Source of the DNA: Altica lythri
Lineage: Eukaryota > Arthropoda > Insecta > Coleoptera > Chrysomelidae
Direction: 5' to 3'
Assembly: GCA_964028335.1 (NCBI GenBank)
Contig: OZ034808.1
Coordinates: forward strand, 51,800,088-51,864,087
Length of the DNA: 64,000 nt
Part shown: piece by piece, positions 22,927-34,318 of the stretch
Position numbering within the stretch: the first letter of the stretch is position 1
How the letters are laid out: each line of letters begins with the position of its first letter
Made by a program: the position numbers and the translations under genes
Notes under the pieces: model-generated
Told to the model about the DNA's origin: nothing
The model's input: only the letters and a program-made list of their open reading frames with translations
Databases searched by the model: none

Positions 22927-25900
22927 CAATAGTTGACAGCTTTAAAAAAGTAAACAAAAGTTGACAGCTTTAAAAAAAAGTTAACAAAAGTTGACAGCTT
23001 CAAAAACAGTTAACAAAAGTTGCCAGCTTTAAAAAAAAGTTAACAAAAGTTGACAGCTTCAAAAAAGTTAACAAATGTTGACAGCTTCAAAAAAATTAAC
23101 AAAACTTCAAAAGAAGATAACAAAAGTTGATAGCTTCAAAAAAGTTAACAAAACTTCAAAAGAAGTTAACAAAAGTTGACAGCTTTAAAACAGTTAACAA
23201 AAATTGACAGCTTTAATTAAAGTTAACAAAATTTGACAGCTTCAATAAAAGTTAACAAAAGTTGACAGTTTCAAAAGAAGTTAACAAAAGTTGACAGCTT
23301 CAAAAAAAGTTAACAAAAGTGGACAGCTTTAATAAAAGTTAACAAAAGCTGACAGCTTCAAAAAAAGTTAACAAAAGTTGACAGCTTCAAAAAAAGTTAA
23401 CATTCAAAAAAGTTAACAAGAGTTGACAGCTTTAAAAAAAGTTAACAAAAGCTAACAGCTTCAAAACCAGTTAACAAAAGTTGACAGCCTCAAAAAAAGT
23501 TAACAAAAGTTGACAGCTTCAATAAAAGTTAACAAAAGTTGACAGTTTCAAAAAAGTAGACAAAACTTCAAAAGAAGTTAACAAAAGTTAACCAAAGTTG
23601 ACAGCTTTAAAAAAGTTAACAAAAGTTGACAGCTTCAAAAAAGTTAACAAATGTTGACAGCTTCAAAAAAATTAACAAAACTTCAAAAGAAGATAACAAA
23701 AGTTGATAGCTCCAAAAAAGTTAACAAAACGTCAAAAGAAGTTAACAAAAGTTGACAGCTTCAAAATAGTTAACAAAAATTGACAGCTTCAATAAAAGTT
23801 AACAAAAGTTGACAGTTTCAAAAGAAGTTAACAAAAGTTGACAGCTTCAAAAAAAGTTAACAAAAGTGGACAGCTTTAATAAAAGTTAACAAAAGTTGAC
23901 AGCTTCAAAAAAAGTTAACAAAAGTTGACAGCTTCAAAAAAAGTTAACAAAAGTTGACAGCTTCAAAAAAGTTAACAAAAGATGACAGCTTCAAAAAAAG
24001 TTAACAAAAGTTGATAGCTTCAAAAAAAGTTAACAAAAGTTTACAGCTTTAAAAAAGTTAACAAAAGTTGACAGCTTTAAAAAAGTAAACAAAAGTTGAC
24101 AGCTTTAAAAAAAAGTTAACAAAAGTTGACAGCTTCAAAAACAGTTAACAAATGTTGACAGCTTCAAAAAAAGTTAACAAAAGTTGACAGCTTCAATAAA
24201 CGTTAACAAAAGTTGATAGCTTCAAAAAAATTAACAAAAGTTGACAGCTTTAAAAAAGTTAACAAAAGTTGACAGCTTTAAAAAAGTAAACAAAAGTTGA
24301 CAGCTTTAAAAAAAAGTTAACAAAAGTTGACAGCTTCAAAAACAGTTAACAAATGTTGACAGCTTTAAAAAAGTTAACAAAAGTTGACAGCTTCAAAAAA
24401 GTTAACAAATGTTGACAGCTTCCAAAAAAGTTAGCAAAAGTTGACAGCTTCAAAAAAGTTGACAAAAGTTGACAGCTTTAAAATAGTTAACAAAACTTCA
24501 AAAGAAGTTAACAAAAGTTGAGAGCTTTAAAAAAATTAACAAAACTTCAAAAGAATTTAACAAAAGTTGATAGCTTTAAAAAAATTAACAAAACTTCAAA
24601 AAAAGTTAACAAAAGTTGACAGTTTCAAAAAAGAAGACAAAACATTAAAAGAAGTTAACAGAAGTTGACAGCTTCAAAAAAGTTAACAAAACTTTAAAAG
24701 AAGTTAACAAAAGTTAACAAAAGTTGACAGCTTTAAAAAAGTTAACAAAAGTTGACAGCTTTAAAAAAGTTAACAAAAGTTGACAGCTTCAAAAAAAGTT
24801 AGCAAAAGTTGACAGCTTCAAAAAAGTTGACAAAAGTTTACAGCTTTAAAATAGTTAACAAAACTTCAACAGAAGTTAAAAAAAGTTGACAGCTTCAAAA
24901 AAATTAACAAAACTTCAAAAGAATTTAACAAAAGTTGATAGCTTCAAAAAAATTAACATAGCTTTAAAAGAAGTTAAGAAAAGTTGACAGCTTCAAAAAA
25001 GTTAACAAAAATTGAGAGCTTCAATAAAAGTTAACAAAAGTTGACAGTTTCAAAAAAGTAGACAAAACTTCAAAAGAAGTTAACAAAGGTTGACAGCTTC
25101 AAAAAAGTTAACAAAACTTCAAAAGAAGTTAACAAAAGTTAACAAAAGTTAACAGCTTTAAAAAAGTTAACAATAGTTGACAGCTTTAAAAAAGTAAACA
25201 AAAGTTGACAGCTTTAAAAAAAAGTTAACAAAAGTTGTCAGCTTCAAAAACAGTTAACAAAAGTTGCCAGCTTTAAAAAAAAGTTAACAAAAGTTGACAG
25301 CTTCAAAAAAGTTAACAAATGTTGACAGCTTCAAAAAAATTAACAAAACTTCAAAAGAAGATAACAAAAGTTGATAGCTTCAAAAAAGTTAACAAAACTT
25401 TAAAAGAAGTTAACAAAAGTTGACAGCTTTAAAAAAAGTTAACAAAAGTCGACAGCTTTAAAAAAAAGTTAACAAAAGTTGACAGCTTCACAAACAGTTA
25501 ACAAATGTTGACAGCTTTAAAAAAAGTTAACAAAAGTTGACAGCTTCAAAAAAGTTAACAAATGTTGACAGCTTTAAAAAAATTAACAAAACTTCAAAAG
25601 AATTTAACAAAAGTTGATAGCTTTAAAAAAATTAACAAAACTTCAAAAGAAGTTAACAAAAGTTGACAGTTTCAAAAAAGAAGACAAAACATTAAAAGAA
25701 GTTAACAAAAGTTGACAGCTTCAAAAAAGTTAACAAAACTTTAAAAGAAGTTAACAAAAGTTAACAAAAGTTGACAGCTTTAAAAAAGTTAACAAAAGTT
25801 GACAGCTTTAAAAAAGTTAACAAAAGTTGACAGCTTCAAAAAAAGTTAGCAAAAGTTGACAGCTTCAAAAAAGTTGACAAAAATTTACAGCTTTAAAATA

Positions 25901-26217
25901 GTTAACAAAACTTCAACAGAAGTTAAAAAAAGTTGACAGCTTCAAAAAAATTAACAAAACTTCAAAAGAATTTAACAAAAGTTGATAGCTTCAAAAAAAT
26001 TAACATAGCTTTAAAAGAAGTTAAGAAAAGTTGACAGCTTCAAAAAAGTTAACAAAAATTGAGAGCTTCAATAAAAGTTAACAAAAGTTGACAGTTTCAA
26101 AAAAGTAGACAAAACTTCAAAAGAAGTTAACAAAGGTTGACAGCTTCAAAAAAGTTAACAAAACTTCAAAAGAAGTTAACAAAAGTTAACAAAAGTTCAC
26201 AGCTTTAAAAAAGTTAA
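22927..26217 (+). repeat. 3,291-bp unit copy 1 (long block 2,244 + 1,047 block)
   Basis: Markers lie at 22927, 25171 and 26218. W at 23401 sits at +474, as in 1-3420. The long block here is 2,244 bp, about 310 bp shorter than its neighbour at 26218, because the section holding landmark Z and the GCTGACAGC monomer after it is missing: near 24,000-24,060 GATGACAGC is followed directly by GTTGATAGC and GTTTACAGC. The 1,047-bp block (25171-26217) has GTCGAC at 25448 and a private GTTGTCAGC near 25,237. Confidence 0.88.
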
Positions 26218-28771
26218 CAATAGTTGACAGCTTTAAAAAAGTAAACAAAAGTTGACAGCTTTAAAAAAAAGTTAACAAAAGTTGACAGCTTCAAAAACAG
26301 TTAACAAAAGTTGCCAGCTTTAAAAAAAAGTTAACAAAAGTTGACAGCTTCAAAAAAGTTAACAAATGTTGACAGCTTCAAAAAGATTAACAAAACTTCA
26401 AAAGAAGATAACAAAAGTTGATAGCTTCAAAAAAGTTAACAAAACTTCAAAAGAAGTTAACAAAAGTTGACAGCTTTAAAACAGTTAACAAAAATTGACA
26501 GCTTTAATTAAAGTTAACAAAATTTGACAGCTTTAATAAAAGTTAACAAAAGTTGACAGGTTCAAAAGAAGTTAACAAAAGTTGACAGCTTCAAAAAAAG
26601 TTAACAAAAGTGGACAGCTTTAATAAAAGTTAACAAAAGCTGACAGCTTCAAAAAAAGTTAACAAAAGTTGACAGCTTCAAAAAAAGTTAACATTCAAAA
26701 AAGTTAACAAGAGTTGACAGCTTCAAAAAAAGTTAACAAAAGCTAACAGCTTCAAAACCAGTTAACAAAAGTTGACAGCCTCAAAAAAAGTTAACAAAAG
26801 TTGACAGCTTCAATAAAAGTTAACAAAAGTTGACAGTTTCAAAAAAGTAGACAAAACTTCAAAAGAAGTTACCAATAGTTAACCAAAGTTGACAGCTTTA
26901 AAAAAGTTAACAAAAGTTGACAGCTTCAAAAAAGTTAACAAATGTTGACAGCTTCAAAAAAATTAACAAAACTTCAAAAGAAGATAACAAAAGTTGATAG
27001 CTCCAAAAAAGTTAACAAAACTTCAAAAGAAGTTAACAAAAGTTGACAGCTTCAAAATAGTTAACAAAAATTGACAGCTTCAATAAAAGTTAACAAAAGT
27101 TGACAGTTTCAAAAGAAGTTAACAAAAGTTGACAGCTTCAAAAAAAGTTAACAAAAGTGGACAGCTTTAATAAAAGTTAACAAAAGTTGACAGCTTCAAA
27201 AAAAGTTAACAAAAGTTGACAGCTTCAAAAAAAGTTAACAAAAGTTGACAGCTTCAAAAAAGTTAACAAAAGATGACAGCTTCAAAAAAAGTTAACAAAA
27301 GTTGACAGCTTCAAAAAAAGTTAACAAAAGTTGACAGCTTCAATAAAATTTAACAAAAGTTGACAGCTTTAAAAAAGTTAACAAAAGTTGACAGTTTTAA
27401 AAAAAGTTAACAAAACTTGACAGCTTCCACAAAAGTTGACAGTTTCAAAAAAGTAGACAAAACTTCAAAATAAGTTAACAAAAGTTAACAAAAGTTGACA
27501 GCTTTAAAAAAAGTTAACAAAAGCTGACAGCTTTAAAAAAAGTTAACAAATGTTGACAGCTTCAAAAAAAGTTAACAAAAGTTGACAGCTTCAATAAACG
27601 TTAACAAAAGTTGATAGCTTCAAAAAAAGTTAACAAAAGTTTACAGCTTTAAAAAAGTTAACAAAAGTTGACAGCTTTAAAAAAGTAAACAAAAGTTGAC
27701 AGCTTTAAAAAAAAGTTAACAAAAGTTGACAGCTTCAAAAACAGTTAACAAATGTTGACAGCTTCAAAAAAAGTTAACAAAAGTTGACAGCTTCAATAAA
27801 CGTTAACAAAAGTTGATAGCTTCAAAAAAAGTTAACAAAAGTTGACAGCTTTAAAAAAGTTAACAAAAGTTGACAGCTTTAAAAAAGAAAACAAAAGTTG
27901 ACAGCTTTAAAAAAAAGTTAACAAAAGTTGACAGCTTCAAAAACAGTTAACAAATGTTGACAGCTTTAAAAAAGTTAACAAAAGTTGACAGCTTCAAAAA
28001 AGTTAACAAATGTTGACAGCTTCCAAAAAAGTTAGCAAAAGTTGACAGCTTCAAAAAAGTTGACAAAAGTTGACAGCTTTAAAATAGTTAACAAAACTTC
28101 AAAAGAAGTTAACAAAAGTTGAGAGCTTTAAAAAAATTAACAAAACTTCAAAAGAATTTAACAAAAGTTGATAGCTTTAAAAAAATTAACAAAACTTCAA
28201 AAGAAGTTAACAAAAGTTGACAGTTTCAAAAAAGAAGACAAAACATTAAAAGAAGTTAACAAAAGTTGACAGCTTCAAAAAAGTTAACAAAACTTTAAAA
28301 GAAGTTAACAAAAGTTAACAAAAGTTGACAGCTTTAAAAAAGTTAACAAAAGTTGACAGCTTTAAAAAAGTTAACAAAAGTTGACAGCTTCAAAAAAAGT
28401 TAGCAAAAGTTGACAGCTTCAAAAAAGTTGACAAAAGTTTACAGCTTTAAAATAGTTAACAAAACTTCAACAGAAGTTAAAAAAAGTTGACAGCTTCAAA
28501 AAAATTAACAAAACTTCAAAAGAATTTAACAAAAGTTGATAGCTTCAAAAAAATTAACATAGCTTTAAAAGAAGTTAAGAAAAGTTGACAGCTTCAAAAA
28601 AGTTAACAAAAATTGAGAGCTTCAATAAAAGTTAACAAAAGTTGACAGTTTCAAAAAAGTAGACAAAACTTCAAAAGAAGTTAACAAAGGTTGACAGCTT
28701 CAAAAAAGTTAACAAAACTTCAAAAGAAGTTAACAAAAGTTAACAAAAGTTGACAGCTTTAAAAAAGTTAA
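26218..28771 (+). repeat. Longest long block of the left half (2,554 bp)
   Basis: It starts at CAATAG 26218 with W at 26692 (+474), exactly 3,291 bp from 22927 and 23401. It keeps landmark Z (27424, +1206) and contains the TAAACGTTAAC section twice (near 27,597 and 27,797), which explains its extra 200 bp over the 2,351-bp form. Private changes include ACCAATAG near 26,871 and AAGAAAAC near 27,885. Confidence 0.87.
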
Positions 28772-30960
28772 CAATAGTTGACAGCTTTTAAAAAGTAAAC
28801 AAAAATTGACAGCTTTAAAAAAAAGTTAACAAAAGTTGACAGCTTCAAAAACAGTTAACAAAAGTTGCCAGCTTTAAAAAAAAGTTAACAAAAGGTGACA
28901 GCTTCAAAAAAGTTAACAAATGTTGACAGCTTCAAAAAAATTAACAAAACTTCAAAAGAAGATAACAAAAGTTGATAGCTTCAAAAAAGTTAACAAAACT
29001 TTAAAAGAAGTTAACAAAAGTTGACAGCTTTAAAAAAAGTTAACAAAAGTCGACAGCTTTAAAAAAAAGTTAACAAAAGCTGACAGCTTCACAAACAGTT
29101 AACAAATGTTGACAGCTTTAAAAAAAGTTAACAAAAGTTGACAGCTTCAAAAAAGTTAACAAATGTTGACAGCTTTAAAAAAATTAACAAAACTTCAAAA
29201 GAATTTAACAAAAGTTGATAGCTTTAAAAAAATTAACAAAACTTCAAAAGAAGTTAACAAAAGTTGACAGGTCCAAAAAAGAAGACAAAACATTAAAAGA
29301 AGTTAACAAAAGTTGACAGCTTTAAAAAAGTTAACAATAGTTGACAGCTTTAAAAAAGTAAACAAAAGTTGACAGCTTTAAAAAAAAGTTAACAAAAGTT
29401 GACAGCTTTAAAAACAGTTAACAAAAGTTGCCAGCTTTAAAAAAAAGTTAACAAAAGTTGACAGCTTTAAAAAAGTTAACAAAAGTTGACAGTTTTAAAA
29501 AAAGTTAACAAAACTTGACAGCTTCCACAAAAGTTGACAGTTTCAAAAAAGTAGACAAAACTTCAAAATAAGTTAACAAAAGTTAACAAAAGTTGACAGC
29601 TTTAAAAAAAGTTAACAAAAGCTGACAGCTTCAAAAAAAGTTAACAAATGTTGACAGCTTCAAAAAAAGTTAACAAAAGTTGACAGCTTCAATAAACGTT
29701 AACAAAAGTTGATAGCTTCAAAAAAAGTTAACAAAAGTTTACAGCTTTAAAAAAGTTAACAAAAGTTGACAGCTTTAAAAAAGTAAACAAAAGTTGACAG
29801 CTTTAAAAAAAAGTTAACAAAAGTTGACAGCTTCAAAAACAGTTAACAAATGTTGACAGCTTCAAAAAAAGTTAACAAAAGTTGACAGCTTCAATAAACG
29901 TTAACAAAAGTTGATAGCTTCAAAAAAAGTTAACAAAAGTTGACAGCTTTAAAAAAGTTAACAAAAGTTGACAGCTTTAAAAAAGTAAACAAAAGTTGAC
30001 AGCTTTAAAAAAAAGTTAACAAAAGTTGACAGCTTCAAAAACAGTTAACAAATGTTGACAGCTTTAAAAAAGTTAACAAAAGTTGACAGCTTCAAAAAAG
30101 TTAACAAATGTTGACAGCTTCCAAAAAAGTTAGCAAAAGTTGACAGCTTCAAAAAAGTTGACAAAAATTGACAGCTTTAAAATAGTTAACAAAACTTCAA
30201 AAGAAGTTAACAAAAGTTGAGAGCTTTAAAAAAATTAACAAAACTTCAAAAGAATTTAACAAAAGTTGATAGCTTTAAAAAAATTAACAAAACTTCAAAA
30301 GAAGTTAACAAAAGTTGACAGTTTCAAAAAAGAAGACAAAACATTAAAAGAAGTTAACAAAAGTTGACAGCTTCAAAAAAGTTAACAAAACTTTAAAAGA
30401 AGTTAACAAAAGTTAACAAAAGTTGACAGCTTTAAAAAAGTTAACAAAAGTTGACAGCTTTAAAAAAGTTAACAAAAGTTGACAGCTTCAAAAAAAGTTA
30501 GCAAAAGTTGACAGCTTCAAAAAAGTTGACAAAAGTTTACAGCTTTAAAATAGTTAACAAAACTTCAACAGAAGTTAAAAAAAGTTGACAGCTTCAAAAA
30601 AATTAACAAAACTTCAAAAGAATTTAACAAAAGTTGATAGCTTCAAAAAAATTAACATAGCTTTAAAAGAAGTTAAGAAAAGTTGACAGCTTCAAAAAAG
30701 TTAACAAAAATTGAGAGCTTCAATAAAAGTTAACAAAAGTTGACAGTTTCAAAAAAGTAGACAAAACTTCAAAAGAAGTTAACAAAGGTTGACAGCTTCA
30801 AAAAAGTTAACAAAACTTCAAAAGAAGTTAACAAAAGTTAACAAAAGTTGACAGCTTTAAAAAAGTTAACAATAGTTGACAGCTTTAAAAAAGTAAACAA
30901 AAGTTGACAGCTTTAAAAAAAAGTTAACAAAAGTTGACAGCTTCAAAAACAGTTAACAAA
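28772..30960 (+). repeat. Last left-type blocks, two truncations (563 and 1,535 bp)
   Basis: CAATAG at 28772, 29335 and 30870. The first block keeps GTCGAC (29049) but is cut to 563 bp: after AAGAAGACAAAACATT near 29,290 it goes straight to the GCTTTAAAAAAGTTAACAATAG end. The second (1,535 bp) leaves a normal start near 29,470-29,490 and enters a long block just before landmark Z (29522). The last CAATAG at 30870 is followed by only about 90 bp of left-type sequence. These irregular blocks sit next to the switch to the right-half family. Confidence 0.85.
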
Positions 30961-31749
30961 TGTTGACAGCTTTAAAAAAAGTTAACAAAAGTTGACAGGT
31001 TCAAAAAAGTTAACATATGTTGACAGCTTCCAAAAAAGTTAACAAAAGTTAACAGCTTTAAAACCAGTTAACAAAAGTTGACAGCTTTAAAAAAAGTTAA
31101 CAAAAGTTGACAGCTTCAAAAAAAGTTAACAAAAGTTAACAGCTTTAAAACCAGTTAACAAAAGTTGACAGCTTTAAAAAAAAGTTAACAAAAGTTGACA
31201 GCTTCACAAACAGTTAACAAATGTTGACAGCTTTAAAAAAAGTTAACAAAAGTTGACAGCTTCAAAAAAGTTAACAAATGTTGACAGCTTCAAAAAAATT
31301 AACAAAACTTCAAAAGAAGATAACAAAAGTTGATAGCTTTAAAAAAGTTAACAAAACTTCAAAAGAAGTTAACAAAAGTTGACAGCTTTAAAATAGTTAA
31401 CAAAAATTGACAGCTTCAATAAAAGTTAACAAAAGTTGACAGCTTCAAAAAAAGTTAACAAAAGTTAACAGCTTCAAAACCAGTTAACAAAAGTTGACAG
31501 CTTTAAAAAAAGTTAACAAAAGTTGACAGCTTCAAAAAAAGTTAACAAAAGTTAACAGCTTCAAAACCACTTAACAAAAGTTGACAGCTTTAAAAAAAGT
31601 TAACAAAAGTTGACAGCTTTAAAAAAAAGTTAACAAAAGTTGACAGCTTTAAAAAAAAGTTAACAAAAGTTGACAGCTTCAAAAACAGTTAACAAATGTA
31701 GACAGATTTAAAAAAAGTTAACAAAAGTTGACAGGTTCAAAAAAGTTAA
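30961..31749 (+). repeat. Transition zone between left-type and right-type higher-order repeats
   Basis: The first right-half marker, GTTGACAGG followed by ACATATG, appears at 31014, and the second is 736 bp on at 31750. Between them are short AAACCAGTTAAC runs alternating with GTTAACAGC monomers, an arrangement seen in fuller form in the A and C blocks. From here on the left-half marks CAATAGTTGAC, GTCGAC, ATTGAGAGC and ACATAGC are absent and ACATAAC, GTTGGCAGC, GTAGACAGA and AAGTTAAGTTAAC appear. Confidence 0.86.
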
Positions 31750-34318
31750 CATATGTTGACAGCTTCCAAAAAAGTTAACAAAAGTTGACAGCTTCAATAA
31801 AAGTTAACAAAAGTTGACAGTTTCAAAAAAGTAGACAAAACTTCAAAAGAAGTTAACAAAAGTTGACAGCTTCAAAAAAGTTAACAAAACTTCAAAAGAA
31901 GTTAACAAAAGTTAACAAAAGTTGACAGCTTCAAAAAAAGTTAACAAAAGTTAACAGCTTCAAAACCAGTTAACAAAAGTTGACAGCTTTAAAAAAAGTT
32001 AACAAAAGTTGACAGCTTCAAAAAAAGTTAACAAAAGTTAACAGCTTTAAAACCAGTTAACAAAAGTTGACAGCTTTAAAAAAAAATAACAAAAGTTGCC
32101 AGCTTTAAAAAAAAGTTAACAAAAGTTGACAGCTTCACAAACAGTTAACAAATGTTGACAGCTTTAAAAAAAGTTAACAAAAGTTGACAGCTTCAAAAAA
32201 GTTAACAAATGTTGACAGCTTCAAAAAAATTAACAAAACTTCAAAAGAAGATAACAAAAGTTGATAGCTTCAAAAAAGTTAACAAAACTTCAAAAGAAGT
32301 TAACAAAAGTTGACAGCTTTAAAACAGTTAACAAAAATTGACAGCTTCAATTAAAGTTAACAAAATTTGACATCTTCAATAAAAGTTAACAAAAGTTGAC
32401 AGTTTCAAAAGAAGTTAACAAAAGTTGACAGCTTCAAAAAAAGTTAACAAAAGTGGACAGCTTTAATAAAAGTTAACAAAAGCTGACAGCTTCAAAAAAA
32501 GTTAACAAAAGTTGACAGCTTCAAAAAAAGTTAACATTCAAAAAAGTTAACAAGAGTTGACAGCTTCAAAAAAAGTTAACAAAAGCTAACAGCTTCAAAA
32601 CCAGTTAACAAAAGTTGACAGCCTCAAAAAAAGTTAACAAATGTTGACAGCTTCAAAAAAATTAACAAAACTTCAAAAGAAGATAACAAAAGTTGATAGC
32701 TTCAAAAAAGTTAACAAAACTTTAAAAGAAGTTAACAAAAGTTGACAGCTTCAAAATAGTTAACAAAAATTGACAGCTTCAATAAAAGTTAACAAAAGTT
32801 GACAGTTTCAAAAGAAGTTAACAAAAGTTGACAGCTTCAAAAAAAGTTAACAAAAGTGGACAGCTTTAATAAAAGTTAACAACAGTTGACAGCTTCAAAA
32901 AAAATTAACAAAAGTTGACAGCTTCAATAAAAGTTAACAAAAGTTGACAGCTTCAAAAAAGTTAACAAAAGTTGACAGCTTCAAAAAAAGTTAACAAAAG
33001 TTGACAGCTCCAAAAAAAGTTAACAAAAGTTGACAGCTTCAATAAAAGTTAACAAAAGTTGACAGCTTTAAAAAAGTTAACAAAAGTTGACAGTTTTAAA
33101 AAAAGTTAACAAAACTTGACAGCTTCCACAAAAGTTGACAGTTTCAAAAAAGTAGACAAAACTTCAAAATAAGTTAACAAAAGTTAACAAAAGTTGACAG
33201 CTTTAAAAAAAGTTAACAAAAGCTGACAGCTTCAAAAAAAGTTAACAAATGTTGACAGCTTCAAAAAAAGTTAACAAAAGTTGACAGCTTCAATAAACGT
33301 TAACAAAAGTTGATAGCTTCAAAAAAAGTTAACAAAAGTTTACAGCTTTAAAAAAGTTAACAAAAGTTGACAGCTTTAAAAAAGTAAACAAAAGTTGACA
33401 GCTTTAAAAAAAAGTTAACAAAAGTTGACAGCTTCAAAAACAGTTAACAAATGTTGACAGCTTAAAAAAAAGTTAACAAAAGTTGACAGATTCAATAAAC
33501 GTTAACAAAAGTTGATAGTTTCAAAAAAAGTTAACAAAAGTTGACAGCTTTAAAAAAATTAACAAAACTTCAAAAGAAGTTAACAAAAGTTGACAGTTTC
33601 AAAAAAGAAGACAAAACATCAAAAGAAGTTAACAAAAGTTGGCAGCTTTAAAAAAGTTAACAAAACTTTAAAAGAAGTTAAGTTAACAAAAGTTGACAGC
33701 TTTAAAAAAGTTAACAAAAGTTGACAGCTTTAAAAAGTTAACAAAAGTTGACAGCTTTAAAAAAGTTAACAAAAGTTGACAGCTTCAAAAAAAGTTAGCA
33801 AAAGTTGACAGCTTCAAAAAATTTGACAAAAGTTTACAGCTTTAAAAAAGTTAACAAAAGTTGACAGCTTCAAAAAAAGTTAGCAAAAGTTGACAGCTTC
33901 AAAAGTTTACAGCTTTAAAATAGTTAACAAAACTTCAAAAGAAGTTAACAAAAGTTGACAGCTTCAAAAAAATTAACAAAACTTCAAAAGAATTTAACAA
34001 AAGTTGATAGCTTCAAAAAAATTAACATAACTTTAAAAGAAGTTGACAGCTTCAAAAAAGTTAACAAAAATTGACAGCTTCAATAAAAGTTAACAAAAGT
34101 TGACAGTTTCAAAAAAGTAGACAAAACTTCAAAAGAAGTTAACAAAAGTTGACAGCTTCAAAAAAGTTAACAAAACTTCAAAAGAAGTTAACAAAAGTTA
34201 ACAAAAGTTGACAGCTTTAAAAAAAAGTTAACAAAAGTTGACAGCTTCAAAAACAGTTAACAAATGTAGACAGATTTAAAAAAAGTTAACAAAAGTTGAC
34301 AGGTTCAAAAAAGTTAAC
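31750..34318 (+). repeat. First complete right-type block (2,569 bp), C-like head and D-like tail
   Basis: W lies at 32535 (+785), the spacing of C blocks, whereas Z at 33123 and total length 2,569 resemble the D blocks (2,585 and 2,595 bp). It therefore looks like a C/D hybrid or an ancestor of both. It includes the GTTGCCAGC monomer, the CATCTTCAAT variant (near 32,371), GTTGGCAGC and the AAGTTAAGTTAAC 7-bp expansion near 33,675. Confidence 0.82.

Noticed and set aside
26866..26880. Extra CAATAG marker near 26,871
   Set aside because: It reads ACCAATAGTTAACC, a local mutation of the GTTAACAAAAGTTAACC monomer, and does not begin a block.
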